This document shows, piece by piece, positions 27,716 through 39,625 of a DNA stretch of 64,000 nucleotides. A program made the position numbers and the translations under genes. Every line of letters starts with the position of its first letter. The stretch's first letter is position 1. The notes under the pieces are model-generated. The model did not search any database, had not been told where the DNA came from, and saw nothing but the letters and a program-made list of their open reading frames with translations. This DNA comes from Labia minor. Taxonomy: Eukaryota; Arthropoda; Insecta; Dermaptera; Spongiphoridae. The stretch covers positions 16,580,491 through 16,644,490 of the forward strand of contig OY720345.1 of assembly GCA_963082975.1 (NCBI GenBank). The letters are read 5' to 3'.

Positions 27716-30416
27716 ATGTCTAAACGTACAGCAACTACTGAATTAAATCACGATAATTGGGATCAAGAAGATGACTATGAAGAACCTGAAGAACCCAAAC
27801 AAGCTTCTGCGGAAGAATTAAGTAAAAGGATAATAAAAACCGCCAAAAGGAGAATGGATCAGGTATATCATAACTTTTAAATAATTGACATAATATTTCA
27901 ATCACACTTTTAGAGATAATTTGTGAAAACTTTTGCAAAATATATTTTTTTGACTTTTCTAGTGAAATGCTAGACATTTCAATAATAAACTATATTTTAT
28001 ATATATATATATATATATATGAAAACATTAAATAAAATTATATTTTTTAAAACTAACTTTCTTAAAATTTGTAATTTAGTAATAATTATGGAAATTTATT
28101 GAGGTGTAAGATTTAATTAAAATAGTTAAATTTTCATTAATCATTTAAGAAGATATTTTCAAGAATTTCATGTCAATGAATTCAATAGAAGTCAAAACAT
28201 TAATATTTCTTAAAATCTGTATATATTTTTCATGTTATATATATATAAATTATAATTAATAATTTCCAACTTCAATGCTGCACTATTTAAATACTTAACT
28301 TATTACATTTTTAATTTTTTATCCTTTCATTTTTTTAAATAATTTTCGCTTTGAATTTTGATGTTTGTTTAATTTATTTTTAGTTTTGTTATTCAGAGAG
28401 TGTGATGATAACAATTATATAAATTATATATAATTAATTTTCTTTTTGATATATAAATATTATACTTTAATTTAACAATTGCTATTCATTACAATATTGA
28501 GAAAGAAAATTAAATATAAATTTATTCACATATGAGTATACCTTATTTTAACACTAATTAATATATATATATAATTTATTTTTTAGAATTCGGAACGAAA
28601 AAATCCATTTGCTGGATTTGGTGGTTTTTCTACCATTCCAAAACCGCCAACGATCAATACAAATAAGATTACAGAGAGTGCTTCTTCCTTTTTCACTAAT
28701 TCTAATTTAAAAGATACATCAGACAAAAAATTAGAATTAAAAAAACCGCCCACGATCAATACAAATAAAATTACAGAGAGTGCTTCTTCCTTTTTCACTA
28801 ATTCTAATTTAAAAGATACTTCAGACAAAAAATTAGATTTAAAAAAAAATTCAAATAAATATTCTGATGATTATTGTAGTAAAGTAAAGTCATTAAATTT
28901 ATGCTTTCTTAAATGGATATCAAAACATATCGAAGAGAATGCAATTTGTAATTTAGAGCCTACCTTCCGAGATTATGAAAAACATTTTCAACAAATTGAA
29001 ACAGAGGAGCATAATATCAAGGAAGAAAAGGACAATAATAATGTTAAAAAGTTTCAATTTACCCAAAAAGTTGATTTTTCAAAAAAATCAGAAACACTCA
29101 ATTCGGAACCAGCGATTACTTTCAAATTTGGATCAACAGAAAATATGAAACCTAAACTTTTTGAAAATCCATTTACAACAAATTCCAAACCAGATACTTT
29201 CACTGGAATTTCTTCCTCTCCAACTACGAATAATCTCAATCTTAATAAAAATTTAAATCAAGAAGAAAAAACTACACCAGTGTTCACTTTTGGAAAAAAA
29301 GATGATAAAGATAACAAAAAAGATGAAACGAAAAATTCTACTACATTGTTTAGTTTTGGCCAATACACTTCACCATCTACAAATACAAATATTTTTGGAG
29401 GAATGAGGTTTCAAATAATTTTCGTTAGTATATTATTAATGTGAACATAATTTTAATTGATAATTTATTTATTTACTAGCTCCAACAATTCTTTATCTGC
29501 AAAACCTTCAGGATTTTCTTTTATGACACCTCCAGCACCTTCAAAAGAAACTTCAGAAAAACAAAATAAAAATGAAGAGGACGCGTCGGACGAACCTCCT
29601 AAAAATGAATTCACACCTGTAGTTGAGGATGATGCAAAATTTAGTCAGAGGTTTGTATTTTTAAAATTAAAAATTTATGAAATTTACGATCCCTTTAAAT
29701 GTACCTGTTTCTTAAATGATATCTCTATTTCTTTCTATTAAAATTTCAAATATTTTGGTTTCTTTTCGAGAATATTGGTTGGTTATAAACTCATGATGAA
29801 TCGAATGATGCTTTATAAATTAATTTTAATTTCAAAAACCCCCTAAATTCCATAAAAATATAGTTATTTTTTAGATTAATATTATTTAGATAGATTTTTG
29901 TTAGTATAATAACATTAAATAGATAAATTAGTAGAAAAAAAATAATTAAATTCAAATGTAAGCACTGTGCTGGATTGATATTTCAACGGGAACTAGATTT
30001 TGTTTCCAAATTTTATGTGAGCTAGATTATTCTTGAATCCTATAAAAATTATTCATAATTGAACGTTCATTATTATTATTATTATTAATTTTGATTCCAG
30101 GTGTAAAGTGTTTATTAAAAAGGATGCTGACTATCAAGAAAGAGGAATAGGAACACTTTATTTGAAATCAGTTCCAAATAGTAAACGAACCCAATTAATA
30201 GTTCGTGCTGATACTAATTTAGGTACCCTTCTGGTGAATTTATTATTAACTGATAAAGTTCCATTAAAATTAATGGGTAAAAAAGATGTAATGCTTGTTG
30301 GAAAAGCAACTCCCAATGAGGACTCTCCGAAACCCATTCTTTTACGAGTAAAAGATCAAGAAATGGCAACCAAATTACATGCAGAATTGGAAAAAGCTAT
30401 CAATGAAGGTTCTTGA
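27716..30416 (+). CDS. NUP50: NUP50 nucleoporin homologue, 4 exons, 484 aa
   Basis: NUP50 is a mobile nucleoporin of the nuclear basket that binds importin-alpha and Ran and promotes cargo release and importin recycling. Coding exons are 27716-27862, 28587-29407, 29480-29650 and 30101-30416; every junction is GT-AG and in phase, and the length is close to the human 468 aa. Residues 1-46 (start MSKRTATTELNHDNWDQED) match the N-terminal importin-alpha binding segment. A conserved central block around residues 150-175 includes FLKWISKHIEENAICNLE. Scattered FG/FxFG motifs follow (FTFGKKD, FSFGQY, NIFGG). The C-terminal Ran-binding domain, about 380-484, includes GIGTLYLK and LIVRADTNLGTLLVN. A 34-residue segment is tandemly duplicated in exon 2. 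The second intron is only 72 bp. AATAAA at about 30583 may be the polyadenylation signal. Identification is secure; I did not see the transcription start. Confidence 0.96.
28644..28847 (+). repeat. In-frame 102-bp tandem duplication in NUP50 exon 2
   Basis: Two adjacent 102-bp units (28644-28745 and 28746-28847) differ at only a handful of bases and each encode 34 residues, starting PPTINTNKITESASSFFTNS. Length divisible by three keeps the frame. Near-identity points to a recent duplication. Confidence 0.95.
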
Positions 30417-30445
30417 CTGAATATAAAATTCTGATATACTTAAAG

Positions 30446-30486
<41 letters not shown>

Positions 30487-33400
30487 AAATTTCCATTTTA
30501 ATTATCCTTAAAAGCAAACTACCTGTATGTTAAAAACAAAAATTAAAATATAATGTTTAGTCTTATTTTAAGAAAATTACCCTGGATAATAAAATAAAAA
30601 GAAAATGAACTATTGTTTGTATGTGTTTATTTTATTTTTATAATTAAATTGTAATTTCTTTATATTACTATTTATAATTTCATTAATTTTATAAAAAACA
30701 TTGTGAAATATATTATATCATTTTATTATTTTTGTAATTATTTTAATTAAGTCGAATATATAACAATTCAGAAATTGTTTTTGAAAAGATATTTACCATC
30801 TTTTTTTTGAAATTATAAAGTATCCTCGAATAGGTAATTAATAATAAGAAAATCAAATATGATTATTCAAAATTGCTTATATTTTATTTAATGAATTTAA
30901 CAATTAATAAGAGAAATTATTTTATAAAAAAAAGATTTATTTCTCGCTATTAAAAATTTTTATTTTAATTAAAGAATTTTTTTTAATAATTTGGAGAAGA
31001 TTTATGTAAGCTTAACATTTTCAGACTGCTTTTAAAATAAATTATACATATCTTTTTTTAAAAATTTCACAGATTTTTTACGAATCAACTCCTTTTCTTC
31101 ACTCGTATTCCACTGCAATCCAATCCCCACGAATAAGTTATCACTCAATTATAACATAAATAATTTATATTTTGTGAAAATACGGTAACATTAACATTTA
31201 ACTTTATTTTAGCTCAAGATAACGTAAAAAAATCGTAGACTATTTGAATTGATATTTTTCTTTTCAATATATTTTATAAATAAATCTTAAGACAGATTAA
31301 AATTTTCTTTATATTTAAATCAAATAAAAATAAGGTGAATAAAATGTTATATTTTAATGAAAATTTCAAGTTGATATAAAAGTAAGTATATTTACGAATT
31401 AAGAGTAGGCACTAAAATATTAAATATTTTAGTTGATTTATAAAGATTTGAAGATAATAAATTTTAATGTTTTCAGGGTTAGCTTAACTTTTATATGAAA
31501 TTGGAAAAATATTCATTATTTTATTTACAGGTCTTTTATCCTATTCATTCATTTGATATAAAGCCTAGTAAAATATATTTATCTTACGATTAAAATATGT
31601 AAATGAAAATACATTTAAATATTTATTTATAGTAATATAGGATCAATGTATTTATTTATTAATGTTTATACAGAAATTAATTTAACAAGAAATAAAAAAT
31701 CATACATTAAAAATATTGCACATATTAAAAATAATTAATTTACGATTTATTAAAATATATGTCATAAAAAATTAATAATAATATTTAATATAATAAAAAA
31801 AAAAATGTTATTAAAAAAAGCTATTTTAGGTTTAGTATCAAAATGTTTTTATATTGTCATTTTTTTTTAAGTTTTAAAGCAAAAATAGTAAAAAAAATAA
31901 TTTTTATATTTTCTAAAAACAAATCACAGACCATCGGTAACAAATGGAGATATGAATGAAATTTGTTTATATTTCTTTATTCTTTACTTAGAAAAAAGAA
32001 TAATTTTCAAGTGACCTAATGATTCCCCTCCTGTTAATAATAACCTGTGAATAGGTGATAAATAAAAGTGAAAACAAAATAAAAAAGTAGAATTTGAATC
32101 TAATTAATTGAAACATTTAAGGGATTGTAAGTAAGGTTCTTAAAGTATAATATACGCCAAATAAAACAACTTTTCCTTTATTATTTTAAATCTTATATAG
32201 TTATTTTCATATCATGACCCTGAAAAACTAAAAGCTTTTTGCAGATAAAAAGACGTTAAAAATAAATCAATAAATATAAATAATACTTAGAATATTTTAA
32301 TTTCAATGTATGCTTTAAATTTGATATGAAAATAATTTAAAACATTTTGTTCGAAATTGAAATAAAAAAAAAAATATATTTTTAAATCATCTTAATTGTA
32401 CTAATTAATTAATGAAAATATTTGGGGCATATCTCGAAGTAAAAAGAAATATATATTTGTTACATGATCTTATTGATAAATCGAAAATATTAAAATCAAT
32501 TTTCAAAGATATATTAATAATCAATTCCTATTCATTTTAATAATAATATTACAATTTATATTACCGTAAATAATCAAATTGGATATTTATTGGTTCATAC
32601 ACTCTCTGTAACTTGAAGCGAAAATCTTCCATTTCAACTATTTATAATGAAAGCGTTTTTGATATTTTTTTATTTTATATTCTGACGATTTAATCAATTT
32701 AAATATTTTATTTAAATAAGATGAATGATAATAATTAAATAAAAATATTTATATGATTAATTGGTGGTTTAGATATTAAAGTAAAAATATAAGAAATCGC
32801 ATCATAAAATTAATTATTATTAAATATAATAAATTGATATAAAGCAAAATAAGAATTAAAAAAAAAACAATAATTTACTTTCAATTAGGTTTTATGAGAA
32901 TTGGAAGAATTTTCGAGTCAATAAATATATGTTTATATATATGGCGTATATAATATAACGTTAAATAGAAATGAATTATATGCGAAACATGAATAAGAGA
33001 TTTTTTTAAAATACCAATTATTCAAAAATCTATTAATTGCAATTTGTTTATCTTTTTTAATAGTTTTCCTTTAAAAAAATAATTTTAATTTAAAAAATAA
33101 ATATTTAAAAATGTCAAATGGTTTGAATAAATTTGGCAAAAATACATTAAAGATTACAACATATTTAAAAATTTAAAAATCTTTTTTTTCTAAATTATAT
33201 CACTTGTCCAATATTTTATCTTATTTTGATTATAATTTATTTTAAATTAAAATTAATATTAATATATATTTATTTATTAATTTAATATTAAAGTGAAATT
33301 AATAATATATACTTTTAGTATAAAACTTATATATATATAAAAAAAAAATCACTTAACGACATTATATTTAGATATATTTAAAAAAAATTATCAATATATT

Positions 33401-34568
33401 AGTGGTTTAGAGTAAATATAAATATAATATTGCGTTAACTTAAATTAAAATTTTATAATGTATAAAAAAGATGAAAAATTATCTATGTTATAAATTCTAT
33501 TCTATTTTTTATTTATATTTTTATTAATGAACAAGAATAATTAAATGAATTTGTTATTGTTTACCGGAAACGATTTTATTAGTGTCAAAACTTTATTTAC
33601 ATTATATATGTATATATAATATATTTATATATATGTATATATATATTTATAATTATAAAAAGTGCTATAGTGAAAATCATAAAATAAAACTTAAAGAAAT
33701 TAATTTCTAAGATTCTAATCCATACTACTCATTCATTTTAGTAATATTATTTTTTTAATAGTAATATGGCATTTAATTTTAACATTAACAAATAAATAAA
33801 GTAAGGATTATAAATATTAAATTTTAATATCAAGAAATATTTTTTTTAATTTCTCAAAGATATTTAAATTCCAAAATTTATAATCATATATAATTATATA
33901 TATAAAATTAATTATAAATTTTTCAACTTTTCTTTTCTATATTATTCTTTTTATATATACATTTTATAAAAAGTAGATCTTTTTGGTCTTAAATACAATT
34001 ATTTACAAAAAAATTTATTTTATTCCGCAAACTTAAATAAATAAAAATATTAATGTATAATATATATTTATGTATCTATATACACTAATTAAAAAAAAAG
34101 TAAAATTCCTTTAAAAACAAAAAAAAATGTCGATATTAAATTAAATTAAGTTAAATTCAGACTCCTGGGTTTTATCTAAATCACAAAATCTAACAATTCG
34201 GAGAAATAAACATGCATGAAAACAAAACATATATATTATATATATATAAAATTAAATCATAAAATCTTTAAGAAAATAATTATAACACTATGTCCAATTT
34301 ATTAATAAATTATTAAAAATCAAACCAATGTGTTGATGTCGTTAAGCGATTACTAATGCATTTTTAATTATAATATAATATATATAAATATATTAATATC
34401 GTGTATGTTTTTTATTTATACATCTATATATTCTATATAGATATATTAATTTACATATATGTATAGATATATCTCTAAGATTTGAAGAATAATTTTTTTT
34501 TCTATATGAAAATCAAATAATCCCTTAAAAGTAATTAAAATGATAAAAAAATAAAAATAAACCTAAAT
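30417..34568. other. Intergenic A/T-rich stretch between NUP50 and LIN9
   Basis: No gene is supported in these 4.2 kb, which separate the 3' ends of two convergent genes. An (AT)n microsatellite at 30449-30482 lies just after the NUP50 stop. AATAAA near 34412 on the minus strand could serve LIN9. The remainder is A/T-rich, with many short AT repeats and no terminal-repeat pairs that I could find. Confidence 0.6.
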
Positions 34569-37500
34569 TTAAGGTCGGTGGGTTCCAAATGGATTTAACG
34601 CACCGAGACCTAAACTCTGTTGGATATGTTGAACATGAACTTCTACACAATCTTGAAAACATTGTAAATTATCTGGATGTAATCCACGTTGAATTTCACT
34701 TAATGATTCTTCTAAAACTTGAACTTCAAACGTGTTGCGATCTTCTGTTGATAAATTCTAAAAAGAAAAAAATATTAACACATATAAACTGTTTACTTTT
34801 TTATTTATTTCAATAATAAAGAATTTTAAATAAATAATTATATATTCCAATATGAAGTTATAATTTAAAAAAAAAAAGAATTTATTTTTAAAAATACCGT
34901 ACCTGAACTTGTATCATTAACGAGGTTAATTGAGTAATTAATTGTAACATCCGTTCATCAGCTATTTGAAAATCTGCTTCATTATTTACTTGTGTGACAA
35001 CTTGACGGGCCTCATCCATAGATTTTTCACGAAGATGATTTGTTGATAGCATTTGTCGTAAATCAGATTCAGGTTCAATCTATTAAAAATTTTTCTCTTT
35101 ATAATTTCATAATATTAAAATATTGGATTTAGAATTTTAAAAATGCTGACCTCATCACAATATTTATGAATAGTTTCCAATAAGGTAAACATATCTCGGT
35201 TGAGTTCATCTAAATTGATTACTACTAAAGCATAGCGTTGTTTGAAATCATCAGAAATTGGCCATCCAAAAGAATTAGATTTTTCAGCTTCACAATTCAT
35301 TTCTCTTAAATTATTTAATATTTCTCTTTTTTCTTTTAAAATTTTATTTAATCGGACCTAAAAAAAGATAAATAAATTATAAACGTAGTCAAGTTATCAA
35401 ACTTATTCAAGTAATTTTTGTAAATTACAATATTTAACAATATTTACAATTTTTTCAAGAAATTTTACTGGAAATGGTCCAAGTTGGCCGTCAACAGAGG
35501 TACCACTTAAAAGTGGTGTAAGATTCAATAAAGGATCCAAATTAAGACGATTTTGCTCATTAAGATTCGGACCAGTTATAAGGCCTGTTCGAAATCCTCC
35601 TGATGCATTGGCAATCATATATGGAGGAACCACAGGCCGTGGTCGGAATTTTTGAGCAAAACTTGATAAAGTGATCATTTCTGGAGGTTCATTAGACTAA
35701 AATATACATTTTGAAAATAAATCAAAAATTATTTTTTGAGAAAAGTAATTAATTAAATTAAAACAATGAAAAAATTTCCTTACGAGAACTTCATAATCTG
35801 GAACACTATATGTTCCTAAACCTTGACGTTCAAAAGTTATACGATATGTATTATTGGATGTGTCTACAGCATCGATTGATCCTGTGAAAAGTCCATCTTG
35901 TGGTTTACGTAAACGAGCTGTAACTTTAGTTCCTATCACAAGTTGTAAAGGAATTTCGCCAGGCAAATCTTTACAGTTACTAACATCAGATGTTTTCCTT
36001 TGTTGAAGTAATCGAATTTTACATCGTTTTCTTTCTAACTCTCTTCTTTCCTCTTCAAAAAAGGCCTTTTAAATAAAATAATCAATTTTAATATAATAAA
36101 TATTAATACTAATCAAAATACATGTTAGAAAATTTTAAACAAAAGTACAATTAGAGCATAAATGGGTGTAAATAAAAAAAAAAGATGGTGGATGATGGAA
36201 AGAAAGAGTGAAATAGAAAAAAAATGAAACCTAATAGAGGACCATTTTCTTTAACAATATAAAAATAATTACCACTGAACAACGTCTTGGTTTTCCCATC
36301 ATACGACGAATTTTGCACCATTCAACTCTTGTTAATGTTCGAGTTTTTAATTGTGGAAAGGATTCTTTTAAACAATTTATAAAATCATTATCTCCATCAA
36401 ATAAAGCTCTAGAGAAATGTAAATTTAAAGATTTATTAATTAATTATTTTCTACTTTATAAAAATAGTTAGAATAGAATTTAAAAACTTACTTGTCAATA
36501 TTACTATAAAACCATTCATAACAGACCCATTTATGTGCTTTTGGTAATTTGAGTAAATTGCGTAAACGCATTCCAATTCTTTGTCCTGCTCGACGATCTG
36601 GAGAACTTAGTGGTGCCATAAGAGACCAATCATCTTTGGATTCCTAATAATAAGAAAAAAAATATATAATAATTACAGACTAAATTACTAAAATATAAAA
36701 ATTAAAAATTTACTTTTGAATCTTCTTTTTCTGTTTTAATTTTAACTTCTTTTTTGATTTCTTTTATAATTGGTTTTTTCTCAGAAGGTGTTGAAGGACT
36801 TGGCGATGATGGAATGGATTTAATATCAGAAGAAATATCTTTTTCTCGTTCGGCACGCTCTTTCATTCTTTCTTCTCGAGTCATTTGTGATCGTCTTGTA
36901 GCAGGAGAAGGTACAGAATTTGTTGAAGATGATGATGAAGTTTGAGAACGAGTTACTAATAGAATAAATAATTATATTATTTTAGAATTCATCTTTAAAT
37001 AACATGCTATTACAACCAATACATTTTACTCAGCTCTAAATAACTGTTTATAATAATAATTTTAATATTTCAAAATATTTATTCAAACTACATATCAATA
37101 TCATTTTCCTTCCTAATCATTTAATTTGTAATATAATATTATAATTCTTAGTAGATTAGTTTCAAATGCCAATTTATTTTCATTCTTTAAAAAGGTCAAT
37201 ATAATTTATACCTGAAGCTGGACTGTTTGCTCGTTTTCCAGATGAAGTGTTGTCAAGGGACTTTTCTTTTTTTTCTTCTTTTTCTTTTGATGTTGAAGGT
37301 GTGTCGATATTAGCAAGTCTTTTTGTTGGTGTAGGAGTTTTAGTTGTCGTTTTTTTAGGCCAAGCTTTAAATGGTGTTTCTATTATAACATCATCATCAA
37401 AGAACAAACGATTCTTTTTCCTTACTCGAGCAGGCTATGATATAGAAATAAAATATATTAATAAATAAAAGTATATAGATTTAAACTAAAATGAAAGAAT

Positions 37501-39528
37501 AGTTAGAATAAAAAGTGTTATCATTTAGGCTAATAAATTTAAAAAGAGTTCTCTTTAAAAAAATATTATCGTAAGGTTTAGTTTCCCTACTATTGTTTTC
37601 GAGGAAGTTTAAGAATTCTTAAATGTTAATTAAAACTCATTAAAATAACTAACCATTCCACGCCGATTTAAAAGAGGCTGTTCAGGCGTTGAAGCAACTG
37701 GAGATGTTTTCTCATTCATAGATAATGCATTTTTAGATTTAGTCTTTTTAGATATTGAAGATTCAGTAGATGAAGATGAGGGCCCTTTATCAGATTTTTC
37801 TTGTTTAATTGTTTGTTTTTCAATTTTCTCTTGTTTAATTGTGGGTTTTTCTAATTTCTCCTGTTTTATTAATTTTTCTGTTTTTTCTTTTGGTGTCGGT
37901 TTTTCAGTTTTCTCTTTTAGGGGAGTTTTTTCCGTTTTCTCTTTAGGTATCACTTTTTCTGTTTTTTCTTTTGGTGTCGGTTTTTCAGTTTTCTCTTTTA
38001 GGGGAGTTTTTTCTGTTCTTTCTTTTGGTGTTGGTTTTTCAGTTTTCTCTTTAACAGTTGTTTTATCTGTTTTCTCTTTATCTTTAGATGTTGATTTTTC
38101 TGTCTTTTCTTTTAAATTAGACTTTTCATTTTTTTCTTGTTTAGGATTGGCTTTCTCTGATCTATCTTGACGCAAATTTGGTCTATTTATTTTTTCTTTA
38201 TCTTGTTTTTCTAATTTTTCATCTTTTTCTAATTTATCTTGTTTGTTGTCAGATTTATCTGGTTTGTTGTCAGATTTATCTGGTTTATTTATCGATTTTT
38301 CTGTTTTATTATCCGACTTATTAGTCGGTGGCATTTGTTTACGTAATTTTGGTGTTTTTTTAGGTGTTGGAGGATCATCATCACCTACTCGTTTTAATCC
38401 TAAACTTGCTGGATTTAAGACGGGAATTTCTTCTTCATCAACATCCATTTTTTGATTTGTATTTTCTTTTTTTAATTTAGAATCAGATTTGAAATTTACG
38501 GCTCCATTTTTCATACTTAATAATGTTTCAGCTGATTCGTCTAAAATAAACAATATTGAAATTAAAATAAAAAAATTTAAAATGTATAAAGTTAAAGCAG
38601 ATATTTTTATTTATTATTTTTATAAAACTCACTTTAATTATAAAAGTAAATTTTTAAATATTATAAATAATATAGTTTATAAATAAGATTTTAGAGTAGT
38701 ATATTTTATGTGAATTTTAAGGTTTTCATTTGATTATTTTTATACCAGTCTTTTATATATTAACAAAATAAATAAAAATGTATTATTAAATTTATATTAA
38801 GTATTAAGTAAAAATATTATATATATATAAATAATATAGAAATAATTACACATGGATTTGTCTTTTTTACTTAAATTTGTCAACATCTTTATCTGTAAAT
38901 ATATCCATACAATCTATATTTATATATATATATATATTAATATATATATATATAGATGATATAAAAAAACAAAAAAAAAAAACAAAAATTAAAGAATGAT
39001 TATTTAAAAAATAACTTAATAGAAAGAATACTGAATAAAATATTGAAATGATTTAAAGAAACGTCAATACAAATAGATTTAATCGACTAGCTAACAAATT
39101 GAGCTGGCTGAATAATTGTAAATAGCCAAGTTAACTAAGTCATCAATAAATATCAATGGCCTAAATTAATTATAGAAACGATACACAAAAGATGAAATAA
39201 ATTAAATTTAAGAAATTAAATTCAAATAAGTTTTCATTAAGCAATATTATCTTTTCGAAATTTGAATAATGTTGTCCCGCGAGGGGCAGGTCGAAACGAG
39301 GAGGGATTTTTAGCGTTGAATTTTTAAATGTTATCATTTAACAAAAGTAGTAATTTTCCATTTTACATATGAATCATATTATAAAACATGTGAAAAAAAT
39401 TGAATTTTAATTATTTATCATTTTTATAAATTTTGAAATTATATTTTAATAAAATTCTAAAATTTTATATAGGAAAAAGAGAAATTAAATGATAAATAAA
39501 TTTACTCACTTTCGAGTGGGTCCGCCAT
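34569..39528 (-). CDS. LIN9: LIN9 (Mip130) homologue of the MuvB/DREAM complex, 11 exons, 920 aa
   Basis: LIN9 is a core MuvB subunit that joins the DREAM repressor or the B-Myb activator to control cell-cycle genes. Coding exons, 5' to 3': 39528-39510, 38540-37654, 37434-37212, 36955-36714, 36643-36492, 36408-36273, 36065-35784, 35696-35448, 35357-35151, 35079-34903 and 34757-34569; all phases close. The first coding exon has only 19 nt (MADPLE plus one base). The DIRP domain lies at about residues 480-590 (RLRNLLKLPKAHKWVCYEWF, then MMGKPRRCSVAFFEEERR). A Tudor-like segment follows at about 595-647 (VIGTKVTARLR ... GLGTYSVPDYEVL). The C-terminal helical part includes REMNCEAEKSNSFGWPISDD. 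At 920 aa it is far longer than human LIN9 (542) and nearer to Drosophila Mip130; the excess is a Lys/Glu-rich repetitive N-terminal region encoded by exon 2. The exon 8 donor was placed by resemblance to human LIN9. Confidence 0.96.
37795..38300 (-). repeat. Lys/Glu-rich coding repeats in LIN9 exon 2
   Basis: This part of exon 2 encodes imperfect 9-10 residue units such as EKTEKPTPK and EKTEKTPLK, preceded by a shorter NKPDKSD series. A 60-bp stretch is identical at 37873-37932 and 37954-38013, an offset of 81 bp (27 codons), so a higher-order unit has duplicated recently. The protein here should be highly charged and disordered. Confidence 0.9.
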
Positions 39529-39625
39529 ATTAGCTGGGATAATTTGGCAATGTTGCCAAGTGGGCACCACAGGCAGTCGAATAAAGGCGCGGGGAATGAA
39601 GCCAAGCAATCAAAGTGGGAGGGAT
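39529..39625 (-). promoter_or_regulatory. LIN9 5' flank, CpG-bearing, with short palindrome
   Basis: Directly upstream of the LIN9 ATG the base composition becomes balanced. It includes AAAGGCGCGGGGAATG (39583-39598), loosely similar to E2F-type GC boxes, and TTGGCAATGTTGCCAA (39544-39559), whose 7-bp arms are perfectly inverted around two bases. This is probably the LIN9 promoter or 5' leader. No TATA box is obvious at a fixed distance. Confidence 0.45.

Noticed and set aside
37841-38170. 109-codon plus-strand frame opposite LIN9 exon 2
   Set aside because: It is the antisense shadow of the Lys/Glu repeats, giving only Phe/Ser/Val repeats.
37795-38300. CRISPR-like regular repeats
   Set aside because: Repeats are contiguous, imperfect and coding (Lys/Glu units in LIN9), with no spacers; the window is eukaryotic.
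39583-39598. E2F binding site in the LIN9 promoter
   Set aside because: GGCGCGGGG only partly matches the consensus, so it is mentioned as a loose resemblance and not called.
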